Positions 26,561 through 35,626 of a stretch of DNA of 64,000 nucleotides are shown one piece after another. The position numbers and the translations under genes are program-made. Source of the stretch: Sphingomonas piscis (GTDB lineage Bacteria; Pseudomonadota; Alphaproteobacteria; Sphingomonadales; Sphingomonadaceae); assembly GCF_011300455.1 (NCBI RefSeq), contig NZ_CP049869.1, positions 2,321,501-2,385,500 on the forward strand. Reading direction: 5' to 3'. The number at the start of each line of letters is the position of its first letter. Positions within the stretch are counted from its first letter, which is position 1. The notes under the pieces were generated by a model. That model saw only the letters and a program-made list of their open reading frames with translations, did no database searches and was not told the origin of the DNA.

Positions 26561-27772
26561 TCAGATCCGCGCGCCTTCAAGGCCGGCGGTCCAGTCGATC
26601 CGCCACCGCGTCTTTACTACAGTCATCACGGCAAGTGCGACCAGCGCCAGCCCGGCGAAGATCAGGAACCCGGGCGCGAAGGAGCCGGTGACCTGCTTCG
26701 CGAAGCCAAGGCTGGACGCGAGATAGAAGCCTCCGACGCCGCCTGCCATGCCGACCAGGCCGGTGACGACTCCAATTTCCTTGCCGAACCGCTGGGGCAC
26801 TAGCTGGAACACCGCCCCATTGCCGCACCCAAGCGCCAGCATTGCAACGATAAACAGGCCGAGCGAGGCGGAGAAACTGGTGGACACCATCGCAATCCCG
26901 ACGAGCGCCGCGGCCGCCACGCAATAGACGATCGACACGGTCTTCGCGCCGCCGATTGCGTCGGCCAGCGCGCCGCCGATGGGCCTGACAAGGGACCCGG
27001 CGAAGACGCAGGCTGCCGTCGCATAACCGGCCTGCACCGCGGTCAGTCCGAACATGTCGGTAAAGTAGATACTGAGCGACGCCGCCAGCCCGACGAAACC
27101 GCCAAAGGTCACGCTGTAGAACAGCATCAGGTACCAGGCATCGGGCGTCTTCAACGGAGCGAAATATTCCGTCAGCGACTTGGGGGCGGGCTTATTGGGG
27201 GCGTCCTTCGCCATCACAAGGTAGAGGCAAAGAACCAGCGCCAGCGGGACGCAGGCGAGGCCGAACACCTCGTTCCAGCCGAATGCCTTTGCCAGCACCG
27301 GAGCGAACAAGGCGGCGAGGACGGTGCCGGAATTGCCCATGCCGGCGATGCCCATGGCTTTGCCCTGATGCTCGGGCGGGTACCAGCGGCTGACCAGCGG
27401 CAAGGCGATTGCAAAGCTCGCGCCGGCAAAACCCAGGACGACACCAAGGGCAATAACGCCAAGGAAGCTGTGGACGCCCGCGGCCCAGGCGGTCAGCAGT
27501 CCGGCGATCACGACGATCTGGTTGATCGCGCCGGCCTTTTTGCAGCCGATCCGGTCGCCGAGCAGTCCGTTGACGATGCGAAGGACAGCGCCGGCGAGTG
27601 TCGGCGTCGCGACCATTAGACCTTTTTGCGCGGCGTTGAGCCCGAGGTCTTGCGCGATCAGCGGAGCGAGCGGACCAAGGATGACCCAGACCATAAAAGC
27701 GAGGTCGAAGTAGAGAAAGGAGGCAATCAACGTGGGCGTATGCCCGCTTCTCAGGAAATCGCTCTTCGTCAT
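26561..27772 (-). CDS. NarK/NasA-family nitrate transporter (MFS)
   Basis: A 403-residue major facilitator protein with about 12 membrane helices. It carries the two nitrate signature regions, GFAGASFAIALPLVSRWYPP in part near residue 115 and ALGCGNGAVFQLVPQRF near 310, and GDRIGCKKAG after helix 2. It takes up nitrate for the NasA enzyme encoded next. GGGGA lies 8 nt before the ATG. It is the first gene of the minus-strand operon and has a structured leader with an intrinsic terminator, described separately. Confidence 0.92.
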   Translation of the reverse strand: MTKSDFLRSGHTPTLIASFLYFDLAFMVWVILGPLAPLIAQDLGLNAAQKGLMVATPTLAGAVLRIVNGLLGDRIGCKKAGAINQIVVIAGLLTAWAAGVHSFLGVIALGVVLGFAGASFAIALPLVSRWYPPEHQGKAMGIAGMGNSGTVLAALFAPVLAKAFGWNEVFGLACVPLALVLCLYLVMAKDAPNKPAPKSLTEYFAPLKTPDAWYLMLFYSVTFGGFVGLAASLSIYFTDMFGLTAVQAGYATAACVFAGSLVRPIGGALADAIGGAKTVSIVYCVAAAALVGIAMVSTSFSASLGLFIVAMLALGCGNGAVFQLVPQRFGKEIGVVTGLVGMAGGVGGFYLASSLGFAKQVTGSFAPGFLIFAGLALVALAVMTVVKTRWRIDWTAGLEGARI

Positions 27773-27790
27773 CGGTACGTCCCCTGCTTC

Positions 27791-27837
27791 AAAAAAAGAA
27801 AAGCCGCTGGCGACCCTCGCGGGCCATCAGCGGCTTT
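27791..27837 (-). terminator. intrinsic terminator in the narK leader (attenuator)
   Basis: On the minus strand a 10-bp stem (AAAGCCGCTG / CAGCGGCTTT) with an inner GGC-CCC/GGG-GCC helix is followed by TTCTTTTTTT. It lies just 18 nt ahead of the narK start and in the same direction, so it can only serve to stop transcripts before the operon. That is the layout of an attenuator. Confidence 0.85.
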
Positions 27838-27860
27838 GCTGCTTCTCCATTGCCCCGGCT

Positions 27861-27946
27861 CCTCGACATTGAGGGCGGCGCTTTGTGCGTGTGCGTTGCA
27901 GGTTGTGCGCTGCAGCAGGAAAAAGATCAATCGCCCGCAAAGGCGA
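27861..27946 (-). promoter_or_regulatory. paired hexaloop hairpins, possible ANTAR (NasT/NasR) antitermination site
   Basis: Two short stems with 6-nt loops sit upstream of the attenuator on the minus strand. The first (27946-27931) is TCGCC/GGCGA with loop TTTGCG. The second (27874-27861) is CCTC/GAGG with loop AATGTC, which has A at position 1 and G at position 4 as in RNA sites of ANTAR proteins. The first loop lacks the A. The stems are about 55 nt apart, longer than usual, and the second does not overlap the terminator stem. Function is inferred. Confidence 0.45.
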
Positions 27947-28021
27947 GATATTCACGGCCGCCCCACACCTTTCAGTTGATCGGACGTGACGAAAGCTGGA
28001 GGCTGCCGCTAAGCATGCGCT

Positions 28022-28726
28022 GTGACCAGCTTGCGGAACATCGTCGTCTTGACCGGCGCCGGCGTATCGGCGGAAAGCGGCGTGCCCACCTTCCGCGCTT
28101 CCGATGGATTGTGGGAAGGTCACCGTGTCGAGGACGTTGCGACGCCTGAGGCATATTTCCGCAACCCGACGCTCGTGCACGAATTCTATGACGCGCGGCG
28201 AGCGAAGTTGCTGTCCGTGGAGCCGAACCCGGCGCATGGCGCGTTGGCGCGACTCGACTCCGAGTGGCCGGGCGACTTCCTGCTGGTGACGCAGAATGTC
28301 GACGACCTGCACGAACGCGCCGGGTCGAAGCGGCTGATCCACATGCACGGCGAGCTCAAGAAGGGCTGGTGCCTCGCTTGCGACGAGCGCTTCGCCTGGG
28401 ATGGCGCGATGGGGGAGAACGCTGCCTGCGTTTCCTGCGGCAAGGCGGGCGAGGCGCGGCCCGATATCGTTTGGTTCGGCGAGATGCCCTACGAGATGGA
28501 GCGGATCGACGACGCGCTACGGCGTTGCGACCTGTTCGTATCGATCGGCACGTCGGGCGCGGTCTACCCCGCCGCCGGCTTCGTGCAGACTGCACGCTAC
28601 TGCGGCGCGCGAACGCTGGAGATCAACTTGGAGCCGAGCCAAGGCAGCCTGTTCTTCGACGAGCGGCGGTATGGGCCGGCGGGTGAGCTGGTTCCGATTT
28701 GGGTAGAAGAGCTGCTCGGCGGTTAG
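28022..28726 (+). CDS. cobB: NAD-dependent protein deacylase, class III sirtuin
   Basis: A 234-residue sirtuin. It has the NAD motif GAGVSAESGVPTFR, the QNVDDLHERAG segment and catalytic His109 (HMHGEL), plus a zinc-binding set in CLACDE and CVSCG. Tyr56 and Arg59 in EFYDARRAKL match the Tyr-x-x-Arg pair that binds acidic acyl groups in Sirt5 and E. coli CobB, so desuccinylation is likely besides deacetylation. The start is GTG 28022, the only start codon after an in-frame TAA at 28010. It is divergent from narK and overlaps era convergently by 4 nt. Confidence 0.9.
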   Translation: MTSLRNIVVLTGAGVSAESGVPTFRASDGLWEGHRVEDVATPEAYFRNPTLVHEFYDARRAKLLSVEPNPAHGALARLDSEWPGDFLLVTQNVDDLHERAGSKRLIHMHGELKKGWCLACDERFAWDGAMGENAACVSCGKAGEARPDIVWFGEMPYEMERIDDALRRCDLFVSIGTSGAVYPAAGFVQTARYCGARTLEINLEPSQGSLFFDERRYGPAGELVPIWVEELLGG

Positions 28727-29628
28727 TCAGCCCATTCCAGGCCGATGTCGCGGTAGAGACTGCGGTCCTCGTCCCAGCGCGGATTTACCTTCACGTGAAG
28801 GAACAGGTGGACCTTGCGGCCGAGATGCTCGGCGATGGCTTCGCGCGCCGCGGCGCCGATGCTCTTCAGCCGGGCACCGCCCTTGCCGAGCACGATGGCC
28901 TTCTGGCTGTCCCGTTCAATCAGGATTTGCTGGTGGATGACGGTCGAGCCGTCCTTGCGATCCTCCCACTTCTCGATCTCAATGGCGGTTGAATAGGGCA
29001 GCTCGGCATGGAGCTGGTTGTAGATTTGCTCGCGGGTCAGCTCGGCCGCAACCATGCGGTCGGTGGCGTCTGAAAGCTGATCTTCCGGGAAGTGCCATGG
29101 CCCCTCCGGCATGGCAGCGGCAAGCGTTGCCTTAAGATCGACCAAGCCATCGCCGCTCGTCGCGCTGACCATAAAGACATGTTGCGGGTTCAGCCGCTCG
29201 GACAGCCGCGACGCATAAGCGAGAAGGTCGTCCTTCTTGGCAATATCCACCTTGTTCAGCACGAGGATGATCGGCTCCGGCCGATCCTCGATATTCGCGA
29301 GCATCGCCTCCACCCGCTCGCCGAGCTTCGCGGCCGCATCGATGACGAGGAGGATGAGGTCGGCGTCCTCTGCTCCCGACCATGCGGCCTGGACCATTGC
29401 GCGGTCCAAGCGCCGGCGCGGCTGGAAGATGCCTGGCGTGTCGACGAGCAGAATTTGCGCCTCGTCCGCGATTGCAATGCCCATCAGCTTGGCGCGCGTG
29501 GTTTGCGCCTTGGGGCTGACGATCGCCACCTTCTGCCCGACCAGCGCATTCACTAAGGTGCTCTTGCCCGCGTTGGGGGCGCCGATCACCGCGACGAGGC
29601 CGCAGCGGGTCTGATCCATGTCCGTCAT
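28723..29628 (-). CDS. era: GTPase Era
   Basis: A 301-residue GTPase needed for 30S ribosome maturation. G1 is GAPNAGKSTLVN, G3 is DTPG, G4 is NKVD, and a C-terminal KH domain includes GKGGARLKSIG and LFLHVKVNPRWDED. It is last in lepB-rnc-era, a widespread order, and overlaps rnc by ATGA. Confidence 0.96.
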   Translation of the reverse strand: MTDMDQTRCGLVAVIGAPNAGKSTLVNALVGQKVAIVSPKAQTTRAKLMGIAIADEAQILLVDTPGIFQPRRRLDRAMVQAAWSGAEDADLILLVIDAAAKLGERVEAMLANIEDRPEPIILVLNKVDIAKKDDLLAYASRLSERLNPQHVFMVSATSGDGLVDLKATLAAAMPEGPWHFPEDQLSDATDRMVAAELTREQIYNQLHAELPYSTAIEIEKWEDRKDGSTVIHQQILIERDSQKAIVLGKGGARLKSIGAAAREAIAEHLGRKVHLFLHVKVNPRWDEDRSLYRDIGLEWAD

Positions 29629-30287
29629 AATTGGCCCAACAAAGCTGCAGCCGCCGCGGTTTCAGCGTCCTGCTTCGAACCGCCGTCCGCCTGCGCCTCA
29701 CCGAGGCCTTTGACCGACACCTTGACGGTGAACACCGGGGCATGATGCGCGCCTGAGCGCCCCACTACCTCATATGCTGGAGCCTTGAGGTCGCGCGCGG
29801 CGGCGAGTTCCTGAAGCTGCGACTTGGGGTGCTGCGGGGCACGCCCCTGATGCTGGATGGCGTCCGCCCAGTTGCGGCGGACGAAGGCCTCGGCAACCTC
29901 CATCCCCCCGTCGATCAGAAGCGCGCCCAGCAGTGCCTCGACCACGTCGCCGACGACATTGTCGCTGCGGTTCGCGCCATCCTCACGAGCTTGCTTTCCT
30001 AGGCGAATCAGCGCTGGCAGGCCGATCTGCCGCCCCACGTCGGCGCAGCTCTCGCGATTGACCAGCGCGTTATACCGCTTCGACAATTGGCCTTCCGGCT
30101 CCTGCGCGTAGCTGTCGTAGAGCCAGCGCGCGATCACCAGTCCGAGAACGCGGTCGCCCAGAAATTCGAGCCGCTCATAGCTTTCGCGGCTGTTGGCGCT
30201 CGAATGGGTGAGGGCGCGCTCGAACAGGTGGAGGTCGCGCGGCTGATGGCCCAACGCCTCGCGCACGAACTGGTCGACCGAGTTCAT
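29625..30287 (-). CDS. rnc: ribonuclease III
   Basis: A 220-residue double-strand-specific nuclease that processes rRNA precursors. The signature RLEFLGDRVLG holds catalytic Glu and Asp, and DVVEALLGALLIDGG holds the second acidic pair. A C-terminal dsRNA-binding domain follows (PKSQLQELAA to the end). The start at MNSVDQF (30287) overlaps the lepB stop by 4 nt; the frame extends upstream but inside lepB. Confidence 0.95.
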   Translation of the reverse strand: MNSVDQFVREALGHQPRDLHLFERALTHSSANSRESYERLEFLGDRVLGLVIARWLYDSYAQEPEGQLSKRYNALVNRESCADVGRQIGLPALIRLGKQAREDGANRSDNVVGDVVEALLGALLIDGGMEVAEAFVRRNWADAIQHQGRAPQHPKSQLQELAAARDLKAPAYEVVGRSGAHHAPVFTVKVSVKGLGEAQADGGSKQDAETAAAAALLGQL

Positions 30288-31132
30288 TCGGCCTGCCCGG
30301 TGTAGCCGTTGCCCATCCGGCTGCCGCGAAGGGCGCTGAACCAGGTCCACGGCTTCCAGTAGGATGCGCTGCCGTCGGTCGACCATACGGTAACCAAGGC
30401 TCGGCCGATGACATGATCGATGGGCAGGAAGCCGACGCCGCCGCTTACGGGCGAAAAACGGCTGTCGGCGCTGTCGTCCCGATTGTCGCCCATGACGAAC
30501 AGATTGCCCTGCGGGACGGTGATGGCCGGAAAGTCGTCGGCCGGACTATTGCCTTGATCGAGAACCGTATAGCCCGGACCATCGGGAAGGGTCTCGAGGA
30601 AGGCCGGGTAGCTGCACTGCGCCCCCAGTTGCGCTTCTTGCATGCCGCCCACCGACAAGGCTTGCCGGCACGGACTGTTGAGGCTGACGGGGACCGACGC
30701 CGCGGGCAATGGCTTCTTGGAAACGGGTGCGCCGTTCAGGATCAGCTGACCGCCGCGAACCTCGATGGTGTCGCCAGGTAGTCCGATCACCCGCTTGATA
30801 AGGTCGGCGTCCTGAACCGGATGCCGGAAAACGATCACGTCGCCGCGCTTTGGCAAGCGTCCGAGCACCCGGCCATCGAAGGGCGGGAACTGCAGCGGGA
30901 AGCTGTACTTGGAATAGCCGTACGGCCACTTGGCGACGAACAGATAATCACCAATGTAGAGCGTCGGCAGCATTGAACCCGACGGAATGTAAAAGGTCGC
31001 CAGGAACAGGCTTCGTACCACCCAGGCGATCAGCGCCACCCCGAGGAAGAAGCGGATCAGCCCGCCTTCCTTCTTCGTCGTTCCGGTTCGCGGCGAGCCT
31101 GGAGCCGGGGTGTTGGAAGCAGTATCGGTCAT
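30284..31132 (-). CDS. lepB: signal peptidase I
   Basis: A 282-residue membrane protease that removes Sec signal peptides. One N-terminal helix lies at about residues 25-45. The catalytic Ser is in YIPSGSMLPTL and the catalytic Lys in DLIKRVIGLPGD. The GDNRDDSADSR box and an extended periplasmic domain follow. The start is MTDTAS (31132). The frame stays open far upstream to 32314, but that part lies antisense to pgi and is not coding. It is first in lepB-rnc-era. Confidence 0.94.
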   Translation of the reverse strand: MTDTASNTPAPGSPRTGTTKKEGGLIRFFLGVALIAWVVRSLFLATFYIPSGSMLPTLYIGDYLFVAKWPYGYSKYSFPLQFPPFDGRVLGRLPKRGDVIVFRHPVQDADLIKRVIGLPGDTIEVRGGQLILNGAPVSKKPLPAASVPVSLNSPCRQALSVGGMQEAQLGAQCSYPAFLETLPDGPGYTVLDQGNSPADDFPAITVPQGNLFVMGDNRDDSADSRFSPVSGGVGFLPIDHVIGRALVTVWSTDGSASYWKPWTWFSALRGSRMGNGYTGQAE

Positions 31133-31210
31133 CGCCCGCTTCTTTCGGGCCGCCGCTTGGCCGTCAAGCGGGGATGGCATTTGGCGAGGCCGGGGGTATG
31201 AGGCGCAGCC

Positions 31211-32704
31211 ATGACCCAAGCCGCCTGGACCACCATCGACAATCACCCCGTCCGCCCGCTTTCCCACCTCTTCGCCGATCAGCCGGATCGGTTGTCGCAT
31301 CTGTCGTTCGAGCTTGGCGGCGTATACTTCGACTGGTCCAAGACTCACCTCGATGCCGGCCTGGTCGAAGGCTTCGCCAAGCTCGCGAATGAGGCCGGGA
31401 TCGATGAGGCGCGGGAGCAGCTCTTCACCGGCGGCATCGTCAATCCGAGCGAGGGACGTCCGGCGGAGCATGTCGCCGAACGTGGCAACGGCAGCGCGGA
31501 GGCGGTCGACGTCGCCGCTGCCCGGCGCGAGCGCGTCCGCGCCCTCGTCGACGCAGTCGAGGGCGAGGCTTTCGGTGAACTGACGGGCATTCTTCACATT
31601 GGCATCGGCGGATCGGTGCTTGGCCCGGCCCTCCTTGTCGATGCGCTCGGCCGGAACGCACGTGGGCTGGACGTCCGTTTCCTGTCCAACGTCGACGGGC
31701 AGGCAGTGGATGATGCCGTCGCCGACCTCGACCCGCATACCACCCTGATCGTGGTCGTCTCCAAGACCTTCACCACCGCCGAGACGCTCTCCAACATGAA
31801 TGCCGCGCTGGACTGGCTGCGTGACAACGGCGTCGACGACCCGGAAGGACGGCTGGTCGCCGTCACCGCCCAGCCGGACAATGCGGTGAAGCAGGGCATT
31901 GACGAGACGCGCATTCTTCAGTTCGCCGAAGGCGTCGGCGGTCGCTACTCGCTGTGGAGCGCGGTCGGGGTGTCGGCGGCGCTCTCGCTGGGATGGCAGG
32001 CGTTCGAAGAATTGCTGGAGGGCGCGGCGGAGATGGACCGCCACTTCCGCTTCACTGAGCCGGCCAAGAACGTGCCGATGATCGCCGCCTTCGCCGACCT
32101 GCTCTATACCCAGCGGCTGAAGTGCCAGTCGCGCGCGGTATTCGCCTATGACGAGCGGCTTCGGCTGCTGCCGGACTATCTTCAGCAGCTGGAGATGGAA
32201 TCGAACGGCAAGTCGGTGACACGCGACGGCAGTCCGCTCGACCGGCCGACCGCGCCAGTGACGTGGGGAGGGACCGGGACCGACGCTCAACATGCGGTGT
32301 TTCAGCTGCTCCACCAGGGCACGACTGCGGTGCCGGTGGAATTCGTCGCCTCACGGGAGAGCGAGGACAGTCAGGATCCCGAGCATCACCGCCAATTGTT
32401 GCTCAACTGCTTTGCGCAGGGCGCGGCACTGATGCAGGGCAAGCAGAGCGACGACCCGCAGCGCAGCTATGCCGGCAACCGCCCGAGCGCGACCATCCTG
32501 CTCGACCGCCTCGATGCCCGTACGCTTGGCGCCTTGCTCGCCTTCTATGAGCATCGGACGTTCGCCAATGCGGTGCTGCTGGGGATCAACCCGTTCGATC
32601 AGTTCGGCGTGGAGCTCGGCAAGCAGATCGCCAACAGCCTGAACGAGGGTGGCGGTGAGTTCGATCCGTCGACCAAGGCGCTGATGGAGCGAGCAGAGGT
32701 ATGA
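31211..32704 (+). CDS. pgi: glucose-6-phosphate isomerase
   Basis: A 497-residue SIS-fold enzyme interconverting glucose-6-phosphate and fructose-6-phosphate. Visible are IGIGGSVLGPALL, SKTFTTAETLSN, the SLWSAVG segment, GGTGTDAQHAVFQLLHQG and the C-terminal QFGVELGK with the active Lys. GAGG lies about 7 nt before the ATG. It runs divergently from lepB and overlaps gor by ATGA. Confidence 0.95.
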   Translation: MTQAAWTTIDNHPVRPLSHLFADQPDRLSHLSFELGGVYFDWSKTHLDAGLVEGFAKLANEAGIDEAREQLFTGGIVNPSEGRPAEHVAERGNGSAEAVDVAAARRERVRALVDAVEGEAFGELTGILHIGIGGSVLGPALLVDALGRNARGLDVRFLSNVDGQAVDDAVADLDPHTTLIVVVSKTFTTAETLSNMNAALDWLRDNGVDDPEGRLVAVTAQPDNAVKQGIDETRILQFAEGVGGRYSLWSAVGVSAALSLGWQAFEELLEGAAEMDRHFRFTEPAKNVPMIAAFADLLYTQRLKCQSRAVFAYDERLRLLPDYLQQLEMESNGKSVTRDGSPLDRPTAPVTWGGTGTDAQHAVFQLLHQGTTAVPVEFVASRESEDSQDPEHHRQLLLNCFAQGAALMQGKQSDDPQRSYAGNRPSATILLDRLDARTLGALLAFYEHRTFANAVLLGINPFDQFGVELGKQIANSLNEGGGEFDPSTKALMERAEV

Positions 32705-34044
32705 GCTTCGACTACGACCTGTTCGTCATCGGGGCCGGGTCCGGTGGCGTCCGTGCCGCCCGTGTCTCCGCCGCTCACGGCGCCAGGGTCGCGGTTGCAG
32801 AGGAATTCCGCGTCGGCGGCACCTGCGTCATCCGCGGCTGCGTGCCTAAAAAATTGCTGGTCTACGGCGCCCACTTTGCCGAGGACCTCGAGGACGCGAC
32901 CATGTTCGGCTGGGACGTGCCGACGAAGCGCTTCGACTGGCCGGTGCTGCGCGACAGTGTTCTCGCGGCCGTCGACGATCTCGAGGTCAAATATGGCGAA
33001 ACGCTGAGCAACTATAAGGTCGAGGTCGTCCGCGAGCGCGCGGTGCTTACCGGACCCAACTCGGTCCAACTCGCCTCCGGCGAGACGGTCACGGCCGGAA
33101 CCATCCTGATCGCCACCGGCGCCCGGCCACAGTTGCCCGAGATCGAGGGCATCGAACATGCGATCACATCCAACGAAGCGTTCAACCTGGAGGCGGTGCC
33201 GCGGCGCATGGTCATCGCCGGGGGCGGCTATATCGCCAACGAGTTTGCGGGTGTGTTCCACCAATTCGGAAGCCACGTCACCATCGTCAATCGGTCGGAT
33301 GTGCTGCTGCGCGGCTACGATCAGCAGGTGGTCGACCGCCTGATGCAGATCTCGATCAAAAAGGGCATCGACTTCCGCTTCAACTCGACCTTCGAGCGGA
33401 TCGAAAAACGTGAGGACGGATCGCTGAACCTGACCATGAAGGGCTGCGACGATATCCATGCCGATGCGGTGCTGTTCGCCATCGGCCGCATCCCCAACTC
33501 CGAAGGGTTGGGCTGTGCGGACGTCGGTGTGGAGCTCGGGGAGCGAGGCGCCATCAAGGTCGACGAGTATAACCGGACCTCGGTTCCCTCGATCTACGCG
33601 GTAGGCGACGTCACCGACCGGGTGCAGCTGACGCCCGTCGCCATCCGCGAGGGCCATGCGTTCGCCGACACCAAGTTCGGTAACAGTCCGCGCACCGTCG
33701 ACTATGACTGCATCCCGAGCGCGGTGTTCAGCCATCCGCCGCTGGCCTCGGTCGGTCTAACCGAGGGGCAGGCCCGCAACCGGCTCGGCGACGTCAAGGT
33801 TTACACCTCCGACTTCCGTCCGATGAAAAATGTGCTCGCCGGCCGCAACGAGCGCTCGCTCTACAAGCTGGTGGTCGAAGGCGAGCATGAGCAGATCGTC
33901 GGCATCCACATGATCGGCCCGGACGCGCCCGAAATCCTCCAGGCGGCGGCGATCGCGGTGAAGGCCAAGCTCAAGAAGTCCGACTTCGACGCGGTCGTCG
34001 CCCTCCACCCGACCATGGCGGAAGAGCTAGTGCTGATGCGCTGA
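32701..34044 (+). CDS. gor: glutathione-disulfide reductase
   Basis: A 447-residue FAD/NADPH disulfide reductase. It starts with GAGSGGVRAA for FAD, has the redox disulfide GGTCVIRGCVPKK near residue 45, and GGGYIANEFAG for NADPH binding. The C-terminal interface has the catalytic VALHPTMAEE. CPxR-type features exclude a mercuric or dihydrolipoyl enzyme. gshB for glutathione synthesis occurs at 44.3 kb. It overlaps pgi upstream by 4 nt. Confidence 0.93.
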   Translation: MSFDYDLFVIGAGSGGVRAARVSAAHGARVAVAEEFRVGGTCVIRGCVPKKLLVYGAHFAEDLEDATMFGWDVPTKRFDWPVLRDSVLAAVDDLEVKYGETLSNYKVEVVRERAVLTGPNSVQLASGETVTAGTILIATGARPQLPEIEGIEHAITSNEAFNLEAVPRRMVIAGGGYIANEFAGVFHQFGSHVTIVNRSDVLLRGYDQQVVDRLMQISIKKGIDFRFNSTFERIEKREDGSLNLTMKGCDDIHADAVLFAIGRIPNSEGLGCADVGVELGERGAIKVDEYNRTSVPSIYAVGDVTDRVQLTPVAIREGHAFADTKFGNSPRTVDYDCIPSAVFSHPPLASVGLTEGQARNRLGDVKVYTSDFRPMKNVLAGRNERSLYKLVVEGEHEQIVGIHMIGPDAPEILQAAAIAVKAKLKKSDFDAVVALHPTMAEELVLMR

Positions 34045-35626
34045 TGCACGATGCGGTCGTCATCGGCGCCGGCCACAATGGGCTGGTTTGCGCTTACTAC
34101 CTGGCCAAGCGTGGTCTCAAGGTCGCAATCCTCGAAGCCGCGCAAACGGTCGGCGGTACCGCGGTTACCGACGAGTTCCTCCCCGGCTTTCGCAACTCGG
34201 CGGCAAGCTACACCGTGAGCCTGCTTCAGCCCAAGGTCATACGCGACATGGAGCTGGAACGGCATGGGCTGAAGGTCGTGCTGCGCAAGACCGACAATTT
34301 CCTGCCGGCGGAGGACGGCTATCTGCTGTCGGGCCGCAACGGCCTCACCCGCAAGGAGATCGGCCGCCACGTCAAGGCGGACGCGGAGGGCTACGACCGT
34401 TACGTCAAGCAACTCGAAGCCGTGGTGCCGCTGATCCGCAAATGGCTGCTGAAAGCTCCGCCGGAGGTGGGCGGCGGCCTGTCAGGCCTTCCGGCCCTTG
34501 TACAACTCGGCCGCGACCTCCGGGGGCTGTCGGTCGAAGAAGCGCGCATCGTTCACGACTTTGCGACCCGCAGCGCCGCTGAAATTCTCGACCGCTTTTT
34601 CCAGGGCGACCTTGCGAAGGCGCTGTTCGGCTTCGATGCCATCGTCGGCAACTTCGCCTCGCCCTACGATCCGGGCACCGCCTATGTGCTGCTCCACCAT
34701 CTGTTCGGCGAGGCGGCGGGGGTTCCCGGCGCTTGGGGTCACGCAATCGGGGGATGGGCTCGATCACACAGGCCATGGCCAAGGCGTGCCGTGAGGCCGG
34801 CGCCGACATCGTTCTTGGGATGCCGGTCGAGGAGTTGATCGTCGAACAGGGGCGGGCACTTGGCGTTGTTGCCGGCGGCAAGGCCTGGCGCGCCCGTCAG
34901 GTAGCGGCTGGCGTCAACCCGAAGCTGCTGTTCGACCGCCTGATGCCGAAAGACGGGGTAGGCGCGGACATCGCCGCGCGCATGAACGGCTGGAAGTGCG
35001 AAAGCGCCACCTTCCGCATGAACGTCGCGCTGTCCGAACTGCCGAAGTTTACGGTCCTGCCGAAGCGGGGTCAGCACCTCACCGGGGGGATCATCGTCGC
35101 TCCGAGCCTTGGCTACATGGACCGTGCCTATCTGGACGCGCGGACCGAAGGCTGGTCCAAGACCCCGGTGATCGAAATGCTGATCCCCTCAACGCTGGAC
35201 CCGAGCCTTGCGCCCAAGGGCAAGCATGTCGCCAGCCTCTTTTGCCAACATTTCCGCTACGATCTCGGTCGAGGGCGAAGCTGGGATGAAGAACGAGAGG
35301 AAGCGGCGGATGCGGTCGTCGCAACCGTCGACGCCCATGCACCCGGCTTCGCGGCGTCGGTGATTGGCCGCCAGATCCATTCGCCGCTGGACCTTGAGCG
35401 CCGCTTCGGCCTGATCGGCGGCGACATCTTCCACGGAAAGATGGGTCTCGACCAATTGTTCAGCGCCCGCCCGATGGTCGGCCATGCCGATTACCGCATG
35501 CCGCTCAAAGGCCTTTATCTCTGCGGCTCGGGTGCCCACCCCGGCGGCGGGGTCACCGGCGCGCCCGGTCACAATGCGGCACGGGCGATGCTGGCGGACC
35601 GGCGGCCCTGGCGGCGGGCGGCATGA
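34044..35626 (+). pseudogene. phytoene-dehydrogenase-like FAD oxidoreductase, frameshifted at a G5 tract
   Basis: Two frames make one NAD(P)/FAD-dependent oxidoreductase of about 527 residues. The first part starts with the FAD motif VVIGAGHNGLVCAYYLAKRG and runs to GAWGHAIGG. The rest continues MGSITQAMAKACREAGADIV to the C-terminal LYLCGSGAHPGGGVTGAPGHN. The break is in five G (34749-34753); a sixth restores the reading exactly. The family (CrtI-like, including PYROXD2-type proteins) oxidises or isomerises isoprenoid and other substrates; the exact role is unknown. It starts within the gor stop (TGATG) and overlaps the CoA transferase by ATGA. Confidence 0.85.

Noticed and set aside
31133..32314. 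Long open frame continuing lepB upstream on the minus strand to give a 676-residue protein
   Set aside because: The extra part lies exactly antisense to pgi and has no signal peptidase character; it is a shadow of high-GC codon use. lepB starts at 31132.
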